Below are positions 46,262 through 57,225 of a stretch of DNA of 64,000 nt, in pieces; position 1 is the stretch's first letter, and each line of letters opens with the position of its first letter. The DNA comes from Agelas oroides. Taxonomy: Eukaryota; Porifera; Demospongiae; Agelasida; Agelasidae. Under the pieces are notes generated by a model. It saw only the letters and a program-made list of their open reading frames with translations. It searched no databases and was not told the origin of the DNA. The position numbers and the translations under genes were made by a program. Where the stretch lies: NCBI GenBank assembly GCA_949130485.1, contig OX422187.1:372001-436000 (forward strand), given 5' to 3'.

Positions 46262-46870
46262 AGTGTAGCTGCTCTGCTAGTGAAGTGTGTTATGGCAAAA
46301 CAGGGAGCAGAATTGATCTCACCCTCACTTTTGGCAAATACCTCTAAACTCTCCAAGGAATGCCACAAGCGGTTTCGTTTAGACATGGGGGAGTGGACTG
46401 AGTCGAGCAATGAAAGTTCTACAGAGAGTGAGACGCCTAAGCAAACTTAGCCACTTGCTAAGGACAGCAATATCGGTGTTTTCAAGAAGATCCATGGGGA
46501 CTTGCTTCTCAGATTCAATGCAATAATGAGCGTTTCGGCCATCTTGCCACGCAACAAAGTTCGACACAGCCCATTTTGTGCTTGTAGCGGTACTTTTGGG
46601 TACAAACTTTTCTGATGCTTCCTTTGCTTTGTCCATAAATCGCCATCGATTTTCCTTGCCTTCCTTTGGCAGACTCAACTTTTTCTTTGGTGGATTCGAG
46701 TTAGGCACCTCACTCTCTGTATAACTTTCATCGCTCGAATCAGTCCACTCCCTTGTGTCTAAACGAAACCGCTCGTGGCAGTCCTTAGAGCGTTTCGGAA
46801 TATTTGCCAAAAGTGAGGGCGAAATCAATTCTACTCCCCGTTTCGCCATAACACTAGCAGAGCAGCTACA
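46262..46870. repeat. Inverted repeat of a Crypton-type 5' coding segment
   Basis: 46262-46436 (plus) and about 46688-46870 (minus) are diverged inverse copies. Both encode MAK.G.ELISPSLLAN...KRFRLD..EWT.SS.ES.TESE. The plus copy stops soon after (ETPKQT). Confidence 0.8.
46379..46849 (-). pseudogene. Crypton-derived (QRICH1/ZMYM/KCTD1-like) recombinase N-terminal fragment
   Basis: Starting at MAKRGVELISPSLLANIPKR the frame runs through an acidic Ser/Glu stretch, NRWRFMDKAKEASEKFVPKS, KWAVSNFVAWQDGRNAHYC and VPMDLLENTDIAVLSKWLSL. The last three blocks match the start of the Crypton-derived tyrosine-recombinase region seen in animal QRICH1/ZMYM-like proteins (KWAVxxFxxWxxxRN ... PxDLLExxDxxxLxxWLxxF). 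It is then cut off inside the inverted arm at about 46436, so the catalytic region is absent. The truncation and the head-to-head partner make it a pseudogene. Confidence 0.65.
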
Positions 46871-46997
46871 CTCGAGCAGCGAGCAGCGAGCACCCAGTTC
46901 AAATTCGAAAATACGGCAATGCGAATAGAGTATATGGACAGTAATGACGTCATTTCCGTGTTGCCAAAACAACCACCTAGCAACAAGCTATAAATCT

Positions 46998-47106
46998 GTT
47001 AAATCACCCTCCCACTCGGGATGTTGCATTTATAAGCCCTCCCCCTCGGGCGCCCTTGGGTGTCGGGCTTATAAACCGGCAACATCCCTCGTGAGGGTGA
47101 TTTAAC
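46998..47106. repeat. 109-bp palindrome
   Basis: GTTAAATCACCCTCCCACTC... opposite ...GTGAGGGTGATTTAAC, with GGGATGTTGC/GCAACATCCC inside and TTATAAGCCC/GGGCTTATAA near the centre. A MITE-like hairpin with no coding content. Confidence 0.8.
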
Positions 47107-47340
47107 TAATACATATAGACAAGTATAGTATGAGTACCTGCAAACATGCCCAAAAAACTAGTTTTGATACAAAAATAATTAACTCAAAACCTGTTTCTTG
47201 GTATTAATTAATTCTAAGATAAATACAGCTAGTTTTAGTAATTGACAACTAATTTACAAAATCAGGATTACTAGCACTACGAGTCACTGGGTCACCAGAG
47301 AGCAACACTGAATGCTGCCAGAAATGGGGTCCAGGAAACC

Positions 47341-47925
47341 CAGGAAGGGAGAAAGGAAAGGAAGGGAAGAAAATAGAGGGAAGCGAGGGGAGGGGGGAGG
47401 GGAGCAAGGGAAGGGAGGAAAGAAGGAAGGAGGGAGGAGCGAGAGGAGAAACTAGTGTTATTGTTAAACGAAGCTAATATACCTCCCACACTCCCTCCTT
47501 CCTCCATACCTTGAACATTTCCCTAACATGCTCTGCATGAGGGGTAGTGGTGAAGCTGGATGGCTTGTTGCTCATCCCCTCCATGACTGCGAGGACAGAG
47601 GGAAAGAGGGAGAGGAGGGGAGGAGAGGGATGAGGGAGGTGAATTGATAGGTTAGTTGATATAATGAGAAAAGTGATGTACAGTTAAATTAATCATCCAA
47701 TAACAACCCCCCCCCCCCCCACCCCCCCCCCCCCCCCACACACACACACACACACAATACTATTACTGCGCATGTTTATCAAAAATTGCCTCAGGGTCTA
47801 ACAAGAATTGCCAGGGGGAGCATTCCAATGCCTCACTGATTGATTCATTGATTGATTAATTTAATTTCAAACAGGAAATTCCCTTCAGTCAATGGCTGGT
47901 CCACTAGGGAGTCCTGTATATACAA
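47341..47925. other. Low-complexity stretch
   Basis: GGGA-rich purine tracts at 47343-47450 and 47585-47640, a poly-C then (CA)n run at 47707-47757, then unique sequence with no gene recognised. Confidence 0.7.
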
Positions 47926-49160
47926 AGTCACAAAAAAGTTTTCTGAATGAAAACAAGCGCATGTAGGGATGGAACCCTCAAAAACCAACCAAACTAGATG
48001 GGAATGACACCACAATACTTATTCACACCATCCCTACATCTTGTGCCATTTTGCCAACTATGCTTTATGTTTGTTAGTTGTGTGCATAGAGAAGTTGTGG
48101 AAGGCAGTGTGGTATAGGTAGTGCTGGGTGTGGAGTCCATGTTGATGTGCATGGGGAGTGGGTTACGTTGTGGGTGGCGGCAATGTAGTTGCTATACTGA
48201 GCATGGCAGATATGGTCTGTCTTGAATGTAGAAGCTGTGGAGTGCATGAGCTGGGTTAGCCTCGTCCCCGGCGCGTGCGAAAAACGGAGAAGCGCCTGGT
48301 ACACACTGTTTGCGCATGCGTTTAATCTCCCCAAGATGTGGGGACTCCGGGCTATTTTCTGATTCTTCCGTGTCATGTGACGTCAGTGTTCGGACTCGAT
48401 ATAGTAAACTTGTCAGGATAGTGTAATGGTGCGTAATGAAAGTTCGGATCTTCCAGCAAGCGATTTCTCAAGTCCTTCAGCGACTTGTGACCCCAAGTGT
48501 ATGGTTCTCTAAACTTTCAACTCTCCGCTTTCACTTCGCACACATGAGATTCGGTAAGCCGTCGTCATCGTTCAACGTTATATCCAACAGAGCGCTTATC
48601 CTTGATGCTAGTCTTTCCTGGCTAGTTTTTTTTTACCAAACAATGCTACTCTATGGTGGCTATAAGCCACAGGGGATCCGCAAAGGCGGCACAACAATGC
48701 CACTATCGCTAACTGGGCCACGACGGGATCTTTACTACTTAAATTTCGTCAGAGCACACGCCCCTAAACAGTGTGAACGTCATAAACGTGAGCAACGCCA
48801 TTTTTAATTAACCGGAAGCGATCAGTGTGTACCAGGCGCTCTTCCTCCGCGCCGGGTACCAGGCTAGAGCTGGGTCTGTATAGAGTAAGTTATGAATTTT
48901 ATTGCTGCTGAACATGGATTGTCCTTTATGTAGAAGGCTGTGGAGTGAGCAGTGCTGAGCACAGTGTTCAATTAGTGGGTGGGAATAGGCTAAGTGCATG
49001 TAGAGAGTTTTGTGGTGTGCATAGTTGGCAAAATGGCACAAGATGTAGGGATGGTGTGAATAAGTATTGTGGTGTCGTTCCCATCTAGTTTGGTTGGTTT
49101 TTGAGGGTTCCATCCCTACATGCGCTTGTTTTCATTCAGAAAACTTTTTTGTGACTTGTT
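47926..49160. mobile_element. Foldback element D, copy 1, carrying a nested 600-bp insertion
   Basis: About 140-bp inverted ends: 47931-48065 (CACAAAAAAGTTTTCTGAAT, CATGTAGGGATGGAACCCTC, CTTGTGCCATTTTGCCAACT) and the inverse at 49022-49160. Removing the 48257-48856 insertion and one 9-bp duplication leaves about 625 bp, the same size as copy 2 (60565-61385) after removal of its own insertion. No coding capacity. A solo right half lies at about 52960-53095. Confidence 0.8.
48257..48856. mobile_element. 600-bp TAGYCTCG-family element carrying a zinc-finger-like coding segment
   Basis: Perfect 9-bp duplication GAGCTGGGT (48248-48256, 48857-48865). Tips are TAGCCTCGTCCCCGGCGCG and GCGCCGGGTACCAGGCTA. 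On the minus strand about 48620-48260 encodes a segment related to 55225-55560: [22 protein letters not shown], which resembles the CxxC...LE core of ZAD-like zinc-finger modules of animal transposon/THAP-type proteins. Mutator-like elements that carry gene pieces are known (Pack-MULEs); whether this was captured or is the element's own relic is open. Confidence 0.75.
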
Positions 49161-49889
49161 CCTGCTATTTTTTTTTTGTATTGTTTTTTAGGAATGGTAA
49201 GAAAGAAGAGACGTTGGAGGGTAGGACGAGCATGCTGTGTACAGTATGATAGTATAGAACTTTTTTGTTCACAAACAACTAAGAATCGTCATAAATTCAA
49301 ACGCTTCTAAGTGAAATTGTAAATCCAAACATCAAACTCCTTTATCTGCAGGGTTTAGAAGCCCAAGCAAAGCCACATAAAGCACATGGGTTTAATGAGG
49401 CTTTGCACACGAGCTTGTAATTCCCGCGCTCACTTCATGTGGACTGCTAATGGGTTCACCAAGAAACTCTCCATAGACTGTCACCACAGAGTATTGAGTC
49501 ATAAGACCCCATTACAGGAACAGTTTGATGGTGAGTAGCTATAGTCTAAATCGGTTTGCATAGTGATCAATGGAGCTGAACAACCGCCACTTTCTGTGGC
49601 CGCCTCCTCTAGTGCGGAAGTTTATGAATGAAGCCATGCACTGTTGACTCGGTGCTACTAGCTGCACTAGAGGAGTTCGAATACCAAGCTATATCAATAG
49701 GCTGCTACTTGCTGCATTGGAGGAATATGAAGACTCAGGCCCAACACAAAAGGAAGATGTTACCATCAACTCAAAGTAAACATTGTATGTGTACAGTTGT
49801 AAATGACTACTGCGCTTTGCAGGTAGGTTGTCAGAAGGAAACGGACAGCGTGTATCTGTGGTTGATTAAAGTCCTTTGAAGAAACCATA
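49161..49889 (+). pseudogene. Fragments of a dispersed gene-like repeat (copy 1)
   Basis: About 49390-49529 is an open stretch (MRLCTRACNSRAHFMWTANG, SIDCHHRVLSHKTPLQEQFD) ending at a donor GATG|GTGAGT. About 49628-49770 encodes MKPCTVDSVLLAALEEFEYQ and HWRNMKTQAQHKRKM. Both pieces recur at 53220-53362 and, inverted, at 59895-60335. I do not recognise the protein. It behaves as the coding part of a repeated element, with stops between the pieces. Confidence 0.5.
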
Positions 49890-50436
49890 AAACGTGACTC
49901 AGTCTTTGTAGCCTCTGAAGCCATTGATTGACCTGGTAAACCACAAGTTTACTTTACTCTTGTAACTGCTGACAACCTACCTGTACAACAAGAAATGTGA
50001 AGTTGAAAATAAAAACAATGGCTATAGTGTTCTAAGTCATTTAACCCATGCACCTAGATACAAACTACTTGTAATAACTTGATGGTTAAAACACTAGCTG
50101 GCAAATTTAGAACACTATAGCTGGCAAGTACCAGCTGGTGTTTTAACCATCAAGTATACCTCGTATATAGGTGGGTTATATGACAGCAACTGACAAGATT
50201 ACAAAATGACTTCGCTACGGTCTAATGGAAGTCGAAACTGCTGCACTTGCAAACTACATGTGCTCAGTGTGGGAGTCCTCACATACACTTTCATTTACAG
50301 CAGCTCTAGCAATATATACCTTAGCTATAACACTTCTCCTGGAAACATGCTGCACATCCCCTCTCTATGTTTTGCGTTATACTATACACCTACATGGGCT
50401 GCTGCCATCCGAAGTTCATCTTTCACAGTAAACACG

Positions 50437-50534
50437 TAGCCTCGTTCCCAGGCCCTAGCCCAGCTTCCCGTCGCTTGCAGTACGGCAAGCGCGCTAGCGA
50501 CGGGAAGCTGGGCTAGGGCCTGGGAACGAGGCTA
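50437..50534. mobile_element. 98-bp palindromic element with perfect 9-bp target duplication
   Basis: About 39-base arms (TAGCCTCGTTCCCAGGCCCT... opposite AGGGCCTGGGAACGAGGCTA) around a short loop. Flanked by GTAAACACG at 50428-50436 and 50535-50543. Confidence 0.92.
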
Positions 50535-50539
50535 GTAAA

Positions 50540-51010
50540 CACGTGCTCAGTCGAGCTTCCGGGGGGCGTACTTGCTATGAATAATGATATTCTAGTAAAA
50601 TGGCGTATAGCACTGAGCATTAACATTGGAGTGCTTGAAAATCACTGAAGAATAGTTCGAGTTCTACGATAACAATAAGTAGTGAGTGCAATACCCAGCG
50701 ATTTATGCTGTTCTTTCGCGTTTGAGTTGTTGTAATAGCTGTAGCAGTTATCTTGCTGTCGTGTTGGAAGGTAGCTAGTCAGAAAGTCAGAAGATAGACG
50801 ATTTGCCCGTTTTAGCTTTAGCAATGCTCTCCAGCAAAGTTGACGGTCCCGTTGCTTATGGAAGCACTCGATAATGCCTGATATGGCTCATTGAGGCCTT
50901 TGACTAATCTAACGTAGACATTTCGAGCATGTCATTTGTGCACTTTTAATGTGGCCGCCATTTTTTTTTCGGGGTCATCCCTACATATGGCGTACTACCG
51001 TACGCCATGA
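50540..51010. repeat. Inner part of the left arm of the large inverted duplication
   Basis: 50640-51010 is the inverse of about 58740-59110 (ATAATGCCTGATATGGCTCA, GACTAATCTAACG, GGGGTCATCCCTACATATGG, GGCGTACTACCGTACGCC). Shorter matches continue outward to about 49880. Confidence 0.85.
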
Positions 51011-52292
51011 TACAACAGTAACAACACCAAAGAACAAAGCAAGAAAGGAAACCATACCAGCAAAAGGAAATAATACAAATACATTACTGTGAACAGGAAG
51101 TAGAAATACACTCAGGTACTAATACCACAAAAGTATTGAGTTTTTAATGAATAATTAAATAGAAACCCACAAGTGCTAACTAGAACATTGTGGGGGCGAG
51201 CCTGAGCAAGCCTGAGCTGCTATGGCTACATGCACATGAACAGACTAAGCTTCACGCTGCTAGCGTTTATGAGTGCTGTTTATGCACAACCCTTACCTGA
51301 GTGATCTCAACCTGGCATGTATAATTTGTACAGTCTGCAAGCAGCCTGCCTTTGATGGTTGTAGCTGCTGTGACAAACAAGAAGTAAGGTGCCGTGCGTG
51401 CTTCAACTTAGCTGTCTCAGCTACGGTAGCAAATGCTGCACTCTGGCAGTAGCCCAGCATTGGGGCATTTCTAACATAACCGAGCCAATCAAGTGGCTAT
51501 AACTGTAGTCCTCCTGATGAACACTGTTATAACTTGTGATCAACAGTAGCTGTTCGCGGTCTTTATGCATGCATGGTTCTCACTTTGCTTGTTGATTGGC
51601 AACAAGGGTTACAAGAGCTCCTCCCACTTTTCACCTCACACTCACTTGCTCACACCGTCACACTCCCACGCTCACCAGGATGTCAATGTATACAAGACGT
51701 CATTGTTTATGACCACATGTGTCATTTGACGCATGCTCACATAATTCCATTGTGAGCTCTATGCCGTAATTAAGCACATGCATGAACAGTGGACACCAAG
51801 CCCTTTTCTCTTATTTCTCAAATGGTCCTAGGAACGAGGCTGATACCATGCTAGCATATAATTCAAGTAAAATGGTCGCAACATACAGTATACTGTGACA
51901 TGCAAGACAAACACAATGGCTGACAGGCAGAGAAAATTAGCCTCGTTCCCAGCCCTTCCCTGCCGCAGTCACGATTCAAATGGGCATTAGTTAGAAAGCT
52001 GTAACAAACAACATAATTATGTAAGGTAACTTGCAAGCTACACCAAGGAATCTTTAATTTGAAGTGCAAACACAAAATGTTGGTTAACCCAGTATGCACA
52101 GTATTATACTCATACAGGCTGACATATTCGCCTAAGTTCAAAGGAGAGTACCAGTCTCGTTCCCAATAGTCGGTGATTTTTGGGAATGAGACTATGTGTG
52201 CGCATGCGTACATGGACAGGAAAAACCTGGGAATCCGTTTACGTTTGGAAATTGTCGGTAAAATCAATACATATACGTCCGATATTATATAA
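51011..52292. other. No gene recognised; MULE-like tips
   Basis: Ends of the TAGYCTCG family at about 51834 (GGAACGAGGCTG), 51939 (TAGCCTCGTTCCCAG) and a small inverted pair at 52152-52194 (AGTCTCGTTCCCA/TGGGAATGAGACT). The long minus frame 51863-52393 shows no motif. Confidence 0.45.
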
Positions 52293-52438
52293 TTATCACC
52301 ATAGTACGAAGCTATACCGGAAAATATCACGAGTTTGTTGCCGTCTGTATTGCTACGAGTGCGCAGCACGAGTAACAATGCCAACGGCAACAAACGAGTG
52401 ATGTTTTTTTCCGGTATAGCTTGGTACTATGGTGATAA
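52293..52438. mobile_element. 146-bp hairpin MITE
   Basis: TTATCACCATAGTACGAAGC opposite GCTTGGTACTATGGTGATAA, continuing through TATACCGGA/TCCGGTATA. GTTTGTTGCCG/CGGCAACAAAC and ACTCGTGCTG-type pairs lie inside. Nearly the whole element is stem. Confidence 0.88.
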
Positions 52439-52487
52439 TGATTTTATCATACGAACCTTCGATTTCATTGCACGTTCAGACGCAGCG

Positions 52488-52612
52488 CACGTGACTTGTA
52501 GTACCTGATACGGATTCTCGCGTGACTTGTAGTACCTGATACGGATTCTCGCGTGACTTGTAGTACTGATACGGATTGTCGTGTGACTTGTAGTAAAAAA
52601 TACGGCTTTTTA
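52488..52612. repeat. 31-bp tandem repeat, about four copies
   Basis: Unit CGTGACTTGTAGTACCTGAT plus ACGGATTCTCG. The last copies are degenerate. Confidence 0.9.
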
Positions 52613-53690
52613 TAAACTGCGTGCAGCTGCAAGGCTTCCCCATTGACTCCCATACATTAGCGTGAGTTAGACGTATGATAAATTTCTGTATCATCGAAAG
52701 ATACAGCTGTTTGCCAGTTGAATTACCTTCAACTCCATGATTTTAGTCTCGTGCCCAGAAAATAGTCTGGGAACGAGACTATTCATGAATGTAGAGAGGA
52801 TAATCACCGTGCATAAGAAGGCAAGGATGCTTTCTTGCAGCTACCAACTAGTTTCCGTAAGTCAGTACGCTACAAGGTGCTGTCATTTGCGTGCTTGACT
52901 GTAAACCAAGCAGTAGTCCAGTCCAGTGATTAGGCTAAGTGCATGTAGAGAGATTTTTGGCGTGCATAGTTGGCAAAATGGCACAAGATGTAGGAATGGT
53001 GTGAAATTGTTGTGGTGTCATTCCCATTTAGTTTGGTTGGTTTTTGAGGGTTTCATCCCTACATGCGCTTGCTTTCATTCAGAAAACTTTTAAGGACTAA
53101 GAATCGTCATAAATTCAAATGCTTTGAAGTGAAATTGAAAATGCAAACATCACACTTCTTATCTGGGGGGTTTAGAACTCCAAGCAAAGCCTCATAAAAA
53201 CCAAGTGCAAAGCACATGAGTTTAATGAGGCTTCGCATGCAAGCTTACAAATCCCGTGCTCACTTCATGTGGACTACTAATGGGTTCACCAAAAAACTCT
53301 CCATAGACTATCACCACAGAGCATGGAGTCATAAGACCCCATTACAGGAACAGTTTGACAGTGCAGCATAAACTATAGGGTGAAGTTTGCCAGCAAAACA
53401 AACGGTATGGGGCTCTGGCTAAACTGAAACAGCTTTTCCGCCTCTCCAAGTATCATAACAATAAAATCACATAAACAGTGGCTACTACAGTGGTCAGACA
53501 CGCGCTGAGCAGCGCAAATTTGCAATTATTGTTGGTGCAGCTTCCGTTTCGTTTCGTTTCTCGATTTACTAGCACCCGGCCACTGCCTGAATACATTAGC
53601 ATGGAATAATGGAAGAGGATCTCGGTTCAACTGTAAAGGCACTAGCATTAATTAATAGCCACCAGCCCCCACAATCCTCTATATGTACTG
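52613..53690. other. Repeat fragments
   Basis: TAGTCTCGTGCCCAG/CTGGGAACGAGACTA at 52745-52785 is another short hairpin of the TAGYCTCG family. 52925-53100 is a solo right half of foldback element D. 53101-53365 is a copy of the gene-like repeat (MRLRMQAYKSRAHFMWTTNG, TPLQEQFD). The rest shows no gene. Confidence 0.6.
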
Positions 53691-53691
53691 C

Positions 53692-53772
53692 ATGGGGGGT
53701 GGTGGTCCAGTTGTTGTAGCACACTGGCAGCCCAAACCAGGCATCCCTGGGTTTGATTCCCAGAGAATACCA
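53692..53772 (+). repeat. tRNA-derived SINE head
   Basis: TGGTCCAGTTGTTGTAGC fits the Pol III A box and GGGTTTGATTCCC the B box at tRNA spacing. The sequence ends AATACCA followed by a T-run. Anticodon and acceptor stems are poor, so a SINE or tRNA relic. Confidence 0.6.
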
Positions 53773-53912
53773 ACTTTTTCACTTTCTTCTAATTTACCTT
53801 GTAACGTCTAAACCTTATTACATGTATTTCCAGCATGAAACAAAATGTTCTAAGTATTGTTATTGGTAAAAAGGGATGTAGAGTGGGTTTAACCACATAA
53901 TCCAATGAATAG

Positions 53913-54788
53913 CACTGAAGTGCTTAACCCTCGGCGCATAATATTAATGCAGAGTCACAGGACATAGCTAAGTAGGCGAAGGAAATTCATGCGGTATAAT
54001 GGTACACTAGATAGCTAGCTGAGACTACACAAAGTCGTACAGGATAACAGTGTCCCAAGTTGTCCTACTAGCCCTTTACCTTCCCCCAACAAACCCCTCC
54101 CTAATGTAGTGAGCATGTGTAGTGAGTAGGGAATCTGTGGGATACTCCCTGGTAATCCTGGATATGTACCATGCCTTACATACATATTGTAGCAGTATTG
54201 ACCATGCCTGTACATACATATTGTAGCAGTATTGAGCATGCATGTACATACATATTGTAGCAGTATTGAGCATGCATGTACATACATATTGTAGCAGTAT
54301 TGAGCATGCATGAACGACCTTAATTGCGCGTGGGCGTACCCGAGACTCAGAACAGGAAAAAGAGCGAAGGTAGCGGCCAACTTATTACATGTATCTAGTT
54401 ATCGGGGGTTGAATATCATACACACCGAGCGTTGAACGTATAGTTGGTTGAACAACGCGCAAAACGTTGCCTTTCTGTTTTAGTCCTATTTTGATTACGT
54501 CATGCTTACGTAGAAAATACGATACATATTCGCGTTCCGGGGGAGCCTGGGAACGAGGCTACAACTAGCGCTCGCCGTGGCAAACGAATCGCAGCATAAC
54601 TCTTGAACAAAACGTTGTTGGCGAAATCGGCTCAATTTAAACACATCCTCGTTCGGTTTGAAGCCTATCTGCCTCCAAACTTCAGAGATTTAGCCGCCAG
54701 GTGAGCCAAGCTAGTTGCAACAGACATACAGACAGACAGACAAACGAAGTACTATAACCCTCGCTGCGCATGCGCGCCGAGGGTTAAT
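53913..54788. mobile_element. Helentron-like element, copy 2
   Basis: Left GCACTGAAGTGCTTAACCCT-CGGCGC and right ACCCTCGCTGCGCATGCGCG-CCGAGGGTTAA match the 30981-31702 copy, including the CAGACAGACAGAC tract before the 3' hairpin. The interior differs and contains a 34-bp tandem repeat; no ORF of the zinc-ribbon protein is present. Confidence 0.6.
54168..54315. repeat. 34-bp tandem repeat, about four copies
   Basis: Unit GCATGCATGTACATACATAT plus TGTAGCAGTATTGA. Lies inside the second Helentron-like element. Confidence 0.93.
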
Positions 54789-54916
54789 AACTGCTTTGCA
54801 ACCAAATGTTATACATTTAGTGCTTATAAGACCCCTTCCTTCACCAGTGTTGAAAGCGAACTGCGTTGGGGTTGGCTTTAAACCAAGACTAATCTATATC
54901 AGCCTGCACTACTTAC

Positions 54917-57070
54917 ACTGGATTCCAAAGTTGTCAGAATCGGTGAAGTACTCCTTGGTCAGCCCCGACCACTGCTTTGTGATCTTGCCCACAGGTTGGG
55001 TACCATCAGGGGACAGAATCTAGAATAAAGAGCGGATTGGCACAATATCACTGTGCAAGTAGTCAAAGGAGAATCACTCCTGTACATATAGTTTCAAACA
55101 TCGAGTGAAACAAGTTTATACAATATAGATGGAGGAAAAGATTTGCATGCCTTCTTGTAGCATTGTTTAGTAAAAAAACTAGCCAGGAAAGACTAGCATC
55201 AAGGATAAGCGTTCTGTTGGTATAATGTTGAACGATGATGACGGCTTACCGAATCTCATGTGTGGGAAGTGCAAGCGGAGAGCTGAAAGTTTAGAGAACC
55301 ATACTTGGGGTCGCAAGTCGCTGAAGGACTTGAGAAATCGCTTGCTGAAAATCCAAACTTTCATTACGCGCCATTATATTATCCTGACAAGTTTACTATA
55401 TCGAGTCCGAACTCTGACGTCACATGACATGGAAGAATCAGAAAATAGCCCGGAGTCCCCACATCTTGGGGAGATTAAACGCATGCGCAAACAGTGTGTA
55501 CCAGGCGCTTCTCCGTTTTTGGTGCGCGCCGGGACGAGGCTAGGTGTGAGGTGGAGTGGCTAGCAATGAATAGTCAGTGTAGTGACCGGTAGTGATTTAT
55601 GCTCATGAATAGCATAACCTGACACATTATCACACCCTCCCACACTGTGAATAACACTTCCCACACACTGGTTTGAGCAGAAAAATGAATTTTGTATCTA
55701 GTACATGTAGAAGCACATGTGGCAGTCTCGTGTAGAAATCAAAGGTTATTCCATCGCGTATTTCGATCGCATCGCTGGCTTCGAAGTGCCATATCGCTGA
55801 ACTTCCGTTAAGGGCGGGGCTCATATGCGCTTCGTAGATTCATTAGATATTCATGCATCTACGAAGCATGTATGAGCCCCGCCCTTAACAGAAGTTCTGC
55901 GATATGGCACTTCAAACACAGCAATGCGATTGAAAATACGCGACAGAATAACCTTCGATTTCTACATGGGACTGCCACACATGCCACTGGAATTAGCTTT
56001 AGAACAAATTGCAGCAGATGAATTTGAATGTCTATTCTCATATTTCCTATACTAACTATTCACGTTACCCTAGTCAACAGTCTTGTGTTGTCTCATAGCT
56101 AACATGGTTCTCCAAAACCATGTGGGACAGTTCGGTGTAGACATTGCAAATTATTCCATATTTCAAACACATTGCCACGTTTGAAGCGTTGAATTTCTGC
56201 TGCTAATGGTGGGATCACCATGTTTGGAGCACTGTAATGCTGGGTGGGGTTCATATGCACTTTGTAGATGTATTAGAAGTTTATGTGTCTACAAAGTTCC
56301 TGTGAACCGCACCCTTACCAGAAGGTCAGCATTCAAGGTCTCAGTGATGGGTTAGGGTTCAATAGAGGTGAGTAAGTGAGGGGGAGTAAGGAGTGATGAA
56401 TCTGCATGCTGAGTATCAACACTACATGTCATGCATAACATTACTAAAACTGATCTGTGCTGGGTTGGTTTTGGGTCTGGGCCTGAAACTAGTATTTATT
56501 CATATTGTGCACTAGCTGGTAACAAAACCAATGCTAAAAAACTTGTGATGATGTTTTCCCAGTATCATTATCAGTTGCAATGGTGATAGTTATATAGTAT
56601 GCAGACAGAAGGAAAGAAGGCTCACAATAACTGGATTGTAAACTTTCAAACTTTGCCCTAGTACTATATTGTCCCCAATCAACTTCACTACCACACGTAT
56701 TGATGTGTGTATATGTGCAGACAAAAGCGCATAAGAATGGCGGCTTGAGTAAGAGCGTGTAACTCCAATAGAAGCCAGTAGTCCTGTCAAAATTATTGAA
56801 CCGTACTAAAAATAGAACACCCGGTCACGTGCTTAGCAACAATGGCTTATGGCTACTGCAGCATGCATAGTATGTGTTAGTATTTTATCACTGGCGGTAA
56901 ATTCCAACCAGTTTCAAATTTCATGGAGTTACACACTCTACACATTCTTATGCGATCTTGGTGCAGGGTATACCCAGTATGCATGGACTTACTTTCAGCA
57001 GCAAAGTAGACTTGCTGTCCGAGGGTGTTGTGGATACGATACTTGTTCTCTGTCTCCCAACCAGTCACCA
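54917..57070 (-). CDS. Phospholipid scramblase (PLSCR) family, two recognised exons
   Basis: Exon 57070-56993 encodes [20 protein letters not shown] followed by VYFAAE. Exon 55019-54917 encodes [20 protein letters not shown] followed by [14 protein letters not shown]. In known scramblases these are the start of the beta-barrel core (TGFETxNKYxIxNxxGQxVYFAAE) and the strand pair before the C-terminal membrane helix (VGKIxKxWxGxxxExFTDADNFGIQFP). Both have good splice sites (ACAG-type acceptors, GTAAGT donors). PLSCR proteins are calcium-responsive membrane proteins linked to bilayer lipid scrambling. The cysteine-rich exon between them, the N-terminal exon and the C-terminal membrane exon were not found; the intervening 2 kb is full of inserted repeats (55157-55545, 55716-55985, 56105-56340). 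The gene may have long introns beyond what I could trace, or be broken. Confidence 0.75.
55157..55545. repeat. Truncated inverted copy of the 48257-48856 element
   Basis: The inverse of about 48258-48645. The right tip CGCCGGGACGAGGCTA ends at 55542; the other end stops near 55157 without a tip. Plus-strand frame 55225 onward reads [40 protein letters not shown], longer and better preserved than in the complete element. Confidence 0.8.
55716..55985. mobile_element. 270-bp palindromic MITE
   Basis: GTGGCAGTCTCGTGTAGAAA opposite TTTCTACATGGGACTGCCAC. Inner arms AAGGGCGGGGCTCATATGCG/TGTATGAGCCCCGCCCTTA face each other near the centre. Confidence 0.85.
56105..56340. mobile_element. Diverged copy of the 55716-55985 MITE
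   Basis: Same order of arms in degraded form: GTGGGACAGTTCGGTGTAGA, GCTGGGTGGGGTTCATATGC, then the inverse ...GTGAACCGCACCCTTACCAG. Confidence 0.65.
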
Positions 57071-57225
57071 CTGCAGAAAGTAGAGAGAACAACGACATCA
57101 TAGTCACACCACTCCAATCAGATTACATGCTTCTGGTCAGCTATAGTGGTGGCCAGGGAGGAGTGCCACAGCTGTTATTTTTACCAAGGGTTCTTTCTAG
57201 ATTGCTTCTGATTGTGACTACCGAG

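Larger units (their letters stand above)
45570..47340. repeat. Arm B of the inverted segmental duplication, split by an insertion
   Basis: 45570-45721 is the inverse of the pogo-like half at 28109-28260. 45722-45985 and about 47130-47340 are the inverse of 27561-28108. Between them (about 45986-47129) is unrelated sequence containing the Crypton-type fragment and a palindrome, so an insertion occurred in this copy or was lost from the other. Confidence 0.85.

Noticed and set aside
51863..52393. 176-codon minus ORF
   Set aside because: No motif, mixed composition and overlap with hairpin elements; likely chance.
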